37,365 nucleotides of DNA from Hyphomonadaceae bacterium. GTDB lineage: Bacteria > Pseudomonadota > Alphaproteobacteria > Caulobacterales > Hyphomonadaceae. Shown in pieces: positions 7,600-14,009 of the stretch. Under the pieces are notes generated by a model. It was given only the letters and a program-made list of their open reading frames with translations, was not told the DNA's origin and did not search any database. The stretch spans positions 1 through 37,365 of the forward strand of contig JAUYPV010000068.1 of assembly GCA_030697555.1 (NCBI GenBank). The letters are read 5' to 3'. A program made the translations under genes and the position numbers. Every line of letters starts with the position of its first letter. Position 1 is the first letter of the stretch.

Positions 7600-7632
7600 A
7601 TGCATTACCCTAGGTTTTCAGGGATAGTGCAT
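7600..7632. promoter_or_regulatory. Operator-like palindrome 2 upstream of hipB
   Basis: An imperfect inverted repeat: the left arm ATGCATTACCCT (7600-7611) faces the right arm AGGGATAGTGCAT (7620-7632), with an 8-bp gap and one extra base in the right arm. The centre contains TACCC...GGGATA, reminiscent of the TATCC-N8-GGATA sites of E. coli HipB. Its outer part shares ATGCAT with palindrome 1. Confidence 0.5.
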
Positions 7633-7764
7633 GTTTTTTCATTCACTAAAGCAACCCGCGCACTCCGGACGACCTTAGCCACGGATCCCGCTCGCCCGGC
7701 GGGATCAAGTTCCCGGTCTCGGCCCAAACGGGAGCGTGCGCAGGACGCCCCAAGGGAGGACCAA

Positions 7765-7953
7765 ATGCCCGATACGCACACGACAACCTACGAGGACATT
7801 CTTTATCGCGTCGACCAGGGCGTGGCTTGGATCACCCTCAACCGTCCCGACAAGCTCAATGCCTGGCGCGGCGAGATGGACCGCGACGTCCGTGCCGCCA
7901 TGCGCGTGGCCTCCGACGATCCTGAAGTCCGCGTCATCGTCCTCACCGGCGCC
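7765..7953 (+). pseudogene. 5' fragment of an enoyl-CoA hydratase gene (partial duplicate)
   Basis: From an ATG with GGGAGG upstream, the product begins MPDTHTTTYEDILYRVDQGV and stays almost identical to residues 1-66 of the complete hydratase at 8842 (for example NRPDKLNAWRGEMDRDVRAA and EVRVIVLTGA). Over 7786-7953 I count about ten mismatches by eye in 168 bp, nearly all silent; the one clear amino-acid change is W for F. Homology ends at about 7953, before the oxyanion-hole residues, and the frame then runs into the terminator of the opposing rcnB-like gene. It cannot make an active enzyme. The silent pattern suggests it was once a full, selected copy. Confidence 0.85.
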
Positions 7954-7980
7954 GCTCGCATCTTGCGTGAACCCGGTATT

Positions 7981-8020
7981 TTTCAAAAACAAAACCGCCC
8001 CGGAGTTTCCTCCGGGGCGG
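7981..8020 (-). terminator. Rho-independent terminator of the rcnB-like gene
   Basis: On the minus strand: CCGCCCCGGAG-GAAA-CTCCGGGGCGG, a perfect 11-bp stem with a GAAA loop (8020-7995), followed by TTTTGTTTTTG. It lies 21 bp after the rcnB-like stop codon. It is the clearest intrinsic terminator in the window. Confidence 0.92.
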
Positions 8021-8041
8021 CGTCTTGTCAGCGCGGGGATA

Positions 8042-8644
8042 CTAGTTGTTCGCGATGATGGTGGCGATCAGGCCGCCGACGAGAGCGGCCATGATCAGGT
8101 CGCCATTGTCGTTCTCGACCCAGTGATAGCCCTGCGGCGGACGACGGAGATCGCGGTCGCGATAGTCGCGATAGTCGACCTCGCGATAGTGCTGGTTGTA
8201 GCCGCCGAGGCGGTCGCCACGCTGCCACGGACGATAGCCGAGGGTGAAGCCGCGGCGCCCATAGTCGCGGGCCGAAGGCTGGCCGTTGTGCCAGCTGCGG
8301 CCGACATAGTAGCCGTTGTGGTCGCGGCCGTTCCAGCGTGCATCGCGCCGCGTGTCGCGCCAGTCAGTCCTGGAGTCGTGATACTGCGAGACCCGGCGTT
8401 GCTGGCCACGGTCACGGTCGCCGCGGTCGCGGTCTCCACGGCCACGGTCGGCGCGGTCATCGGACCGGCGGTTGCCGTCGCGATCACTGTAACGGCGGTC
8501 GCCGTCACGATCGTTGTAGGCGCGATCATTGTAGGCGCGATCGTCCTGGCGGGATTGATAGCCGCCTTGTTGGGCGAACGCGGGAACACTTAGCGGGCCG
8601 GCGATCATCAGGCCGGCGACCGTAGCGAGAAGTAGGCGTTTCAT
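8042..8644 (-). CDS. RcnB-like periplasmic protein
   Basis: 200 residues from the ATG at 8644, with AAGGAG eight bases upstream. Residues 1-23 form a Sec signal peptide ending at AFA-QQ. A long Asp/Arg-rich repeat follows (RAYNDRAYNDRDGDRR, RGDRDRGDRDRG), and the C-terminus PPQGYHWVENDNGDLIMAAL followed by VGGLIATIIANN is the typical RcnB-family end. Known: RcnB in E. coli is a small periplasmic protein affecting nickel and cobalt export. Most alphaproteobacterial homologues with the low-complexity insert are uncharacterised, so a metal role is only suggested. It is divergent from the complete enoyl-CoA hydratase gene and sits between the two copies of that gene. Confidence 0.85.
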   Translation of the reverse strand: MKRLLLATVAGLMIAGPLSVPAFAQQGGYQSRQDDRAYNDRAYNDRDGDRRYSDRDGNRRSDDRADRGRGDRDRGDRDRGQQRRVSQYHDSRTDWRDTRRDARWNGRDHNGYYVGRSWHNGQPSARDYGRRGFTLGYRPWQRGDRLGGYNQHYREVDYRDYRDRDLRRPPQGYHWVENDNGDLIMAALVGGLIATIIANN

Positions 8645-8841
8645 GATCTGGGCTCCTTTCGAGTCCAGCGCAGGCAGTCCCACTTGCAGGCGCATGCAGA
8701 CATAACGCCTGAGCACATGAACGGACCGTGGGGCCCTCGTTCCCTCGCGTTCATCTTGGTCCGGACCCTCTCGCCAGCCTCGCCCGCCAGGACTACGCTG
8801 CCCTGAAAGCAGGCCGAAAATCCCGACGGAGGAAGCGCGAC

Positions 8842-9696
8842 ATGCCCGATACCGCACACAAAGAAACAGCTGCGACGTACGAAGATATTCTTTATCGGGT
8901 CGACCAGGGCGTGGCTTTCATCACTCTCAACCGCCCCGACAAGCTCAATGCCTGGCGCGGCGAGATGGACCGCGACGTCCGCGCCGCCATGCGCGTGGCC
9001 TCCGACGATCCCGAAGTCCGCGTCATCGTCCTCACCGGCGCTGGGAAAGGCTTCTGCGCCGGCGCCGACATGGGCCTCCTGCAGTCGATCCAGTCCGGCG
9101 ATGCGCAGAGCTCGCGCGCCGTCGTGAACTCGCACAAGCCGTGGGACGCACAAGCCAATCCCAACTTCCAGAAGCAGTATTCGTGGTTCCCGGCAGTCCC
9201 CAAGCCGATCATCGCCGCCATCAACGGCGCCGCCGCCGGGCTCGGCCTCATCCTCACGCTCTACTGCGACATCCGCTTCGCCGCCGACACTGCAAAGTTC
9301 ACCACCGCCTTCTCCCGCCGCGGCCTCATCGCCGAACACGGCATCTCGTGGCTGCTGCCGCGCATCACCGGCTTCGCCCACGCAGCCGACCTGCTCTACT
9401 CCGCCCGCGTGATCACTGCCGCCGAGGCGCTGGCCATGGGCCTGGTCTCCCGCGTCATGCCCACCGCGAGCTTCGAGGCGGACGTCGCCGCCTACGCCCG
9501 CATGCTCGCGACCGAAGTCTCGCCCCGCTCATTGAGAGAGATGAAACGCGAAATCTGGGCCGCCCAGTTCCAGCCCCTGGGCGACGCCATCGAAGCCGCC
9601 AACGCCGACATGCCCCCAAGCTTCCAGTCCGCCGACTTCAAGGAAGGCGTCGCGCACTTTGTGGAGAAGAGAGCGCCGAAGTTCACCGGCCGCTAG
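8842..9696 (+). CDS. Enoyl-CoA hydratase/isomerase family protein
   Basis: 284 residues from the ATG at 8842, preceded by GGAGGAAG. Crotonase fold: NRPDKLNAW, then GAGKGFCAGADMG (about 67-79), the first oxyanion-hole and CoA-binding loop. INGAAAGLGLILTLYCDIRF is the second oxyanion-hole helix, and RGLIAEHGISWLLPRITG places a Glu where hydratases carry a catalytic one. Known role: hydration of trans-2-enoyl-CoA in beta-oxidation or related acyl-CoA turnover; the exact substrate cannot be read. It lies alone, divergent from the rcnB-like gene, with a truncated near-identical copy about 1 kb upstream. Confidence 0.93.
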   Translation: MPDTAHKETAATYEDILYRVDQGVAFITLNRPDKLNAWRGEMDRDVRAAMRVASDDPEVRVIVLTGAGKGFCAGADMGLLQSIQSGDAQSSRAVVNSHKPWDAQANPNFQKQYSWFPAVPKPIIAAINGAAAGLGLILTLYCDIRFAADTAKFTTAFSRRGLIAEHGISWLLPRITGFAHAADLLYSARVITAAEALAMGLVSRVMPTASFEADVAAYARMLATEVSPRSLREMKREIWAAQFQPLGDAIEAANADMPPSFQSADFKEGVAHFVEKRAPKFTGR

Positions 9697-10068
9697 AGCG
9701 AGTTGTGACCAGGCTGAGTCATACGAAGGCCGACTCGGCGCGAACTCGTCCATCGGAACAAGGTCACCCACCCCCCACCTGTCCGCCCCCCCTTCGGGCG
9801 GGCGGGACTGCGTTGCAGGAATTGGACGACGAATAAGCAATAGCGGGGACAACCAGCGCCAGATGGTGAGTAAGTCGGTCCAACAGGGTCCCGCCCGCCC
9901 GAAGGGGGGCGGACAGGTGGGGGGTGGCTCAGCGTTCAAGATGGCAGTCGGTCCAGATCAGGCCGATGGTCAGGCTATGCTTCAGCCTGATCACAACTTG
10001 ACCTACCCTCCCCCTCGCAACCACCGCCGACCCACCCACACCGGCGATGCCAACCATGGAGACTCGCC
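9697..10068. other. Non-coding spacer of about 370 bp
   Basis: No gene is supported. It holds the 40-bp inverted repeat (9765-9927). The remaining sequence to 10068 shows nothing I can name. Confidence 0.6.
9765..9927. repeat. Long inverted repeat with GC-rich 40-bp arms
   Basis: The left arm 9765-9808 begins CACCCACCCCCCACCTGTCC and ends GGGCGGGCGGGAC. The right arm 9888-9927 is its near-exact reverse complement, begins GTCCCGCCCGCCCGAAGG and ends GACAGGTGGGGGGTGG. Each arm is itself partly self-complementary around TTCG/CGAA. About 79 bp of unique sequence lies between them. The whole could form a cruciform, or be two oppositely oriented copies of one palindromic repeat. No transposase and no clear target-site duplication are visible. 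Confidence 0.85.
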
Positions 10069-10461
10069 ATGTTGAAAGGCGCGTGCCTGTGCGGCGGTGT
10101 CACCGTCGAGGTCACCGGCCCGATCGACCATTAGCCCGAAGCCTGCCACTGCGGCATGTGCCGGAAACACTCCGGCCACATCCTCTCTGCCGTGAATGTC
10201 CGGCGCGACGCGCTTGCCGTCGGCGGCGAGCAACACGTCCGCTGGTACCGCTCGTCAGACAAGGTCGAACGCGGCTTCTGTTCCCAGTGCGGCTCGACCT
10301 TGTTCTGGAAGCCCACGATCGAAGGCTATCAGTTCACCGCGGTCGCCATGGGCCTGTTCGACGGCCCGACCGGATTGCATCTCTCCAAACACACCTTCGT
10401 CGGAGACAAGGGCGACTACTACGAGATCACACACGGCCTGCCGCAGAGCGACAGCTACTAA
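10069..10461 (+). pseudogene. GFA-family (CENP-V/formaldehyde-activating-like) gene with in-frame stop
   Basis: From ATG 10069 the frame gives MLKGACLCGGVTVEVTGPID, then H, then TAG at 10132-10134. It continues in the same frame with ACHCGMCRKHSGH, FCSQCGSTLFWKP and a normal C-terminus to 10461 (131 codons in all). The zinc-binding cysteines C6/C8, C26/C28/C31 and C71/C74 of the GFA fold are all present if the stop is read through. Restart at the ATG at 10156 would lose C6, C8, C26 and C28. So the gene is broken by one nonsense codon in an otherwise intact frame, a recent mutation or a sequencing error. Known family role: glutathione-related S-hydroxymethyl chemistry, mostly unproven for paralogues. 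Confidence 0.88.
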
Positions 10462-10498
10462 CCGCGCGCAACACCCACGAAGTCCTCCGTGAGCGACG

Positions 10499-10565
10499 GC
10501 GCCGAAGGCGCGATTTGGTCCAGTGGACCAAATCGAGGAGCCAACGCCCGAGCGCAAGCGAGGGC
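10499..10565. repeat. Three-hairpin interspersed repeat, copy B
   Basis: GCGCC-GAA-GGCGC (10499-10511) directly abuts GATTTGGTCC-AGT-GGACCAAATC (10512-10534, a perfect stem). An 11-bp link follows, then GCCC...GGGC (10546-10565). Order, spacing, GAA loop, AGT centre and the AACGCCC that opens the third hairpin match copy A at 4511-4573, while the stems differ by paired changes. Confidence 0.8.
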
Positions 10566-10590
10566 CGGAGAGCCACAAGGGGAAGTCCTC

Positions 10591-10742
10591 CCCCGCCTTC
10601 GGCGGGGAAGGTGGATTGCGCGCCCTTGCGCGCAAGACGGAAGGGGCCGCGCGCCAAGGGCGCGCGGTGCACGCCACATCCACCGCATCGCCCGCGAAGG
10701 CGGGGGCCCAGCCCGCTAAAGAAAGAAGCCGGGCAAAGCCCG
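10591..10742. repeat. Run of four further short hairpins
   Basis: Perfect short-loop hairpins: CCCCGCC-TTC-GGCGGGG (10591-10607), CCGCGCGCC-AAG-GGCGCGCGG (10647-10667), CCCGC-GAAG-GCGGG (10691-10704, related to 4481-4496) and CGGGC-AAA-GCCCG (10730-10742). None is followed by a T tract, so they are not ordinary terminators. High GC makes chance hairpins more likely, but the density and uniform 3-4-base loops are unusual. Confidence 0.65.
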
Positions 10743-10815
10743 CCGAGCAGTCTGCCCCCCGAGCTCTTGTCGGAGCGGACAGAATGACACAACCTCCGCA
10801 CAGGGGAGCGGATCA

Positions 10816-11730
10816 TTGGCGAAGGCTGTTTTCACCACGCGGGTCGATCCGACCTACGACGACCTGCCGGAAACGCACTACCATTTCCCCGACATCAAGA
10901 GCTACTTGGCGACCGCGGAAGCGGCGGTCGGCGATTGGATCATCTACTACGAGCCAAGCCGCCGGAACGAGCAGATCAGAGACGGACGCTCCGCCTATTT
11001 CGCGACGGCGCGGGTAACGGCCATCAGGCCCGACCCGGGTAAACCAAACCACTTCTACGCCTACCTGCAGGACTATCTCGAATTTCCACGCCCGGTGCCG
11101 TTCAAGGAAGGCGACCACTTCTACGAACGCGCGCTCGGTAAGCCAGACGGCGCAACGGACTCGTTCGCCTTCCGCTCCGCCATGCGGTCCATCACTGACA
11201 TCGAGTACGAGGAAATTCTGCGCGCGGGCTACGCCGCAATTCTTGATCCCGTTGCAACTCCGGGAAGCGGCGGAGTTCCGTCAAAGATCGTTCCTGCGCT
11301 CGCTGAAGAAGAGGCGCAATTCCATCGCCCCATCGTCGAACAGTTGGTGCACCGCCCATTTCGGGATCGCGCATTTGCGACCGGCGTCGTCAGCGCTTAC
11401 GACAAGACGTGCGCCGTTACAGGGCTTCGCATTATAAATGGGGGCGGAAGGGCGGAGGTTCAGGCGGCCCATATCCGTTCCGTCGAGCAAGGCGGATCGG
11501 ATTCCATCAGAAATGGTCTCGCGCTCTCGGGGACAGCCCATTGGATGTTCGATCGCGGCCTGATCTCTATCGATGACGACTATACCGTGCTCCTGGCCGA
11601 AGATCGTCTACCCGATGCCGCGAAGCAGCTCGTCCGGCCCGACAGAAAATTGTTGTTGCCTAACCGCGAGGATATTCGCCCTCACAAGAGTCATTTGAAA
11701 TTCCACCGCGACCACGTCTTCAAAGGCTAG
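10816..11730 (+). CDS. HNH endonuclease with PUA/EVE-like N-terminal domain
   Basis: 304 residues from the TTG at 10816, with GGGGAG eight bases upstream. The N-terminal part (about 20-105) has VGDWIIYYEPSRR, SAYFATARVTAI and HFYAYLQDYLEFPRPVPF, beta-rich segments suggestive of a PUA/EVE-type reader. The C-terminal HNH_2-type nuclease has YDKTCAVTGLR (195-205), EVQAAHIRSVEQGGSDSIRN (H219, N233) and GTAHWMFDRGL (H242), and it ends FHRDHVFKG. Known: EVE-HNH enzymes such as VcaM4I cut modified DNA; that makes a modification-dependent restriction role plausible here. This is inference, because the reader domain is assigned only by pattern. It is the first gene of the defence island. Confidence 0.82.
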   Translation: MAKAVFTTRVDPTYDDLPETHYHFPDIKSYLATAEAAVGDWIIYYEPSRRNEQIRDGRSAYFATARVTAIRPDPGKPNHFYAYLQDYLEFPRPVPFKEGDHFYERALGKPDGATDSFAFRSAMRSITDIEYEEILRAGYAAILDPVATPGSGGVPSKIVPALAEEEAQFHRPIVEQLVHRPFRDRAFATGVVSAYDKTCAVTGLRIINGGGRAEVQAAHIRSVEQGGSDSIRNGLALSGTAHWMFDRGLISIDDDYTVLLAEDRLPDAAKQLVRPDRKLLLPNREDIRPHKSHLKFHRDHVFKG

Positions 11731-11757
11731 TGTCGGCCCGCCCCCTGGGAACCGGAG

Positions 11758-12000
11758 TCACCAACCCGGTTGGTCATCCGCCATGTCAAATACCTCGAAT
11801 TTCGGCCAAACCTTTTTCCATCGCTCTGCAAAGCCCTTCGGCACCGCTGCGGGGTTGAACGAGTACCGCCAGTTAGGGCCATCACCTTCTCGCCTACAGC
11901 GCACAGGACGAGCCGCGAACGATTTTGAATCCCAAACCGGATCGCTCATATGCGCTGCGATCTCATCTCTCAACCATGCTTCAGAAACGACTTTACGCAT
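11758..12000 (-). CDS. 80-residue protein coupled to vsr
   Basis: Starts two bases before the end of the vsr frame region: vsr ends TGA at 12002, and GGAGG inside the vsr end sits five to six bases before this ATG. Such tight coupling strongly supports expression. The protein is small, basic and rich in Trp and Phe: MRKVVSEAWLRDEIAAHM at the start, then GPNWRYSFNPAAV, FAERWKKVWPKFEVFDM and a DDQPGW end. I do not recognise a family with certainty. A role as a partner or accessory of Vsr is inferred from position only. Confidence 0.7.
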   Translation of the reverse strand: MRKVVSEAWLRDEIAAHMSDPVWDSKSFAARPVRCRREGDGPNWRYSFNPAAVPKGFAERWKKVWPKFEVFDMADDQPGW

Positions 12001-12001
12001 A

Positions 12002-12388
12002 TCAACCTCCGCTGCGACGACGTCCTCGAAAGTTTCGCTTGAGAATTCGAACGTGGTTGCCGTTCTTAACCTCGCACTCCCAAAGCTCGATCACGTGCCA
12101 GCCCAACGCCTTAAGCGCCGCTCGGTTTTCCGCGTCACGTTCGACATTACGCGCAAACTTCGACGACCAAAATCGTTTGCGCGTCTTGGGATCGCTCGCA
12201 TAGCGGCACCCCTCGTGCCGATGCCAGAAACAACCGTGCACGAGTATGATGGTTCGCCATCTCGGGAGAACGATATCCGGCGTTCCGGGCAAATCGCCGA
12301 CATGCAACCGGAAGCGATAGCCCAACGCATGCAGCGCCGATCGCACCTTGCGTTCAGGGCTAGTATTCCGGCCACGAACTCGCTGCAT
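12002..12388 (-). CDS. vsr: Very short patch repair endonuclease (Vsr), probably N-terminally clipped
   Basis: From ATG 12388 the product is 128 residues (E. coli Vsr has 156). It has MQRVRGRNTSPERKVRSALH, LPGTPDIVLPRW with the catalytic Asp, VHGCFWHRHEGCRYA with the zinc-binding Cys/His set, and ALGWHVIELWECEVK at the end, all in family order. Known: Vsr nicks 5' of T:G mismatches produced by deamination at Dcm-type sites; no cytosine methylase gene is in the window. Family members usually have about 12-20 residues before this Met. The frame is open upstream but has no ATG, GTG or TTG at a good place; an ATT at about 12436 would give a natural-looking start. The upstream sequence is antisense to GHKL-like coding DNA, so the true 5' end may be lost. 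Confidence 0.88.
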   Translation of the reverse strand: MQRVRGRNTSPERKVRSALHALGYRFRLHVGDLPGTPDIVLPRWRTIILVHGCFWHRHEGCRYASDPKTRKRFWSSKFARNVERDAENRAALKALGWHVIELWECEVKNGNHVRILKRNFRGRRRSGG

Positions 12389-12400
12389 GATGCGGCGCGT

Positions 12401-12988
12401 ATTGGCGAGTCGAAGCCTCGCGATGCCGGCTGGTATGTCATCTGCAATGGAAGAGTGGTGCGTGAAGCCGACCGACGTGCGGAGACCGGTTGGGGGTATA
12501 TCGAAGACGAAGCAAACCGAATTGTTATTCCAGTGTTCCACAACCAGTTCGCGCGTTTCCGGGGTGTAGTCACTTTCGACTCGCAGGATTCGTCTCGCGT
12601 ACCTTGGAACACAACAAAAACGGACGTCGACCAAGATAGCCACGTCTTGTCCAATGCGTTTGAACGTATGCTAGAGATGATGAGACCAGTTATATCGTTC
12701 TTGAATGAGCTCGATCGCGATATCGATGAGTATACGAGGGACAAAAGTCCTCTCTATGAGCTGGTGAAAAAAACCACCCAGGTCCGCAGCGAGGCTCTAC
12801 CTAAGGCGGCGACATTCAAAGCGCCAAAGCGCACGGAAGTGGTGCGCTCTGCTCGTTATACAAAGGTCCAGTATTCGAAGAAGGTCGACGACATTGAGAT
12901 CCTAAAGGATGCACTCAACTTGACCTCCGCGAGCGCCGTGGGCGAACGCACGTTCGACATAGTTCTCGCTCGACACAAGTCGAAATGA
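12401..12988 (+). pseudogene. C-terminal remnant of a MORC/MutL-like GHKL ATPase
   Basis: The plus-strand frame from about 12401 gives GWYVICNGRVV, TGWGYIEDE, IPVFHNQFARFRGVVTFDS and VPWNTTKTDVDQDS. By my recollection this is the region following the ATPase domain in prokaryotic MORC-like GHKL proteins. A helical segment and a basic tail follow, to 12988. The ATPase domain itself (Bergerat fold: N box, DxGxG, GxxG) should precede it, but the DNA upstream is antisense vsr. The open frame that continues left to 11783 is therefore a shadow there. It overlaps the next gene by 4 bp (ATGA), so it still heads an operon-like pair. Probably non-functional, unless the C-terminal part is made from an internal start. 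Confidence 0.72.
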
Positions 12989-13941
12989 ACAGCTTTCGGA
13001 AAATCGATTACTCGCTTCGCCCAGCGAAGCATGCCGAGCGGCGAATGCTTGTGGAAGTTTTCCGACGCTTGCACCCATTCGGCGCTGTGGAGGACTATCG
13101 GTATGTTGGCTTCGGCTCGGTTTGGTTTTCGGACTTTAGCTTGGTACATCGCACTCTTGGCGTGACTGAGATGCTGTCCATAGAAAAGGCGAAGGCGCAA
13201 AAGCCGAGATTTGATGCAAATCGCCCATTCAACATAAAGATGGACTATCGAGCGGCTGGCGATGCATTGAAGAGCCTAAAGTGGAGTACCAATCATTTTG
13301 TCTGGTTGGATTACGATGGAGTTCTCGACACCGAAATATTGAAAGACGTGCGGCTGGTCGCGAGCAAAGCGAATTCGGGCAGTGCGCTGATCGTCTCTAC
13401 TCAATGCAACCAAGCAAAAGAAGTGAGTGACGCGGACAATGAGCCCTCCGGCCTATCCGCAACCGAGAGGTTCAAACAAACGTTTGGCAATGCGCGGGTC
13501 GGCGCGAACCTTGGCGAAGAGGACCTATACGGGTGGCCTTTTGGCACTCTCTGCAAGAAGATAATTCTTGAGGAGGTCAATGATGCCCTGAAGGTTCGAA
13601 ACTTAGGAGGAGCGGACAAACTCGCGGCTGAGGTCATCTGCGAGATCGACTATCAGGACGGCGCGAAGATGACGACGGTGGCGCTGCTGTTTTGGAAGAC
13701 CAGCGACGCCGCGAAGCTGGCAGCTTGTGGCTTTTCGAGTTTGGACTTTCTACCATCAGCCGGCAAACGAGTGTTTATTGACCTGCCCAAACTTACAGCT
13801 CGGGAGTTGAGACAGCTTGAAGCTCAGCTGCCGCTTGCGTCTGGCGACCAGTTGAACCTTGGGGCGATACCGGCATCGGACGCTTCCAAATTCACGGCAC
13901 TATATCGATACTTTCCCAATTTTGCTGTGACAGAGGTCTGA
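12985..13941 (+). CDS. Uncharacterised methyltransferase-like partner of the GHKL protein
   Basis: 318 residues, starting in the ATGA overlap with the GHKL remnant. MNSFRKIDYSLRPAKHAERR opens the protein. It is followed by VEDYRYVGFGSVWFSDF (a Gly-rich loop like motif I of class I methyltransferases), MLSIEK (an acidic residue where the ribose-binding acid would sit) and HFVWLDYDGVLD (a motif IV-like segment). These suggest a Rossmann-like SAM-binding fold, but no NPPY or PC motif is present, so a base methylase is not supported. I recall this family next to GHKL ATPases in other bacteria, without a named function. The gene appears intact and is poorer in GC than its neighbours, a sign of transfer. 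Confidence 0.75.
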   Translation: MNSFRKIDYSLRPAKHAERRMLVEVFRRLHPFGAVEDYRYVGFGSVWFSDFSLVHRTLGVTEMLSIEKAKAQKPRFDANRPFNIKMDYRAAGDALKSLKWSTNHFVWLDYDGVLDTEILKDVRLVASKANSGSALIVSTQCNQAKEVSDADNEPSGLSATERFKQTFGNARVGANLGEEDLYGWPFGTLCKKIILEEVNDALKVRNLGGADKLAAEVICEIDYQDGAKMTTVALLFWKTSDAAKLAACGFSSLDFLPSAGKRVFIDLPKLTARELRQLEAQLPLASGDQLNLGAIPASDASKFTALYRYFPNFAVTEV

Positions 13942-14009
13942 AGCGCTCAGCCCCATTCCACTCCCGTTCATAAATCGAGTAATATCCTCAACATCGGGAG
14001 GACCCTGCC

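Larger units (their letters stand above)
10462..10815. other. Non-coding hairpin-rich spacer left of the defence island
   Basis: Open frames across it are GC-driven shadows. It contains seven consecutive hairpins (10499-10742), described separately, and the ribosome site of the HNH gene near its right end. Confidence 0.6.

Noticed and set aside
8095-8593. Ala/Val/Thr-rich frames over the rcnB-like gene on both strands
   Set aside because: They come from the DRD repeat read in other frames; the minus-strand signal peptide and terminator identify the real gene.
11783-12400. Long plus-strand open frame before the GHKL-like segment, apparently giving a 401-residue protein
   Set aside because: This part is antisense to a clear Vsr endonuclease and to the coupled 80-residue gene and has no domain of its own; only the part after about 12400 shows real homology.
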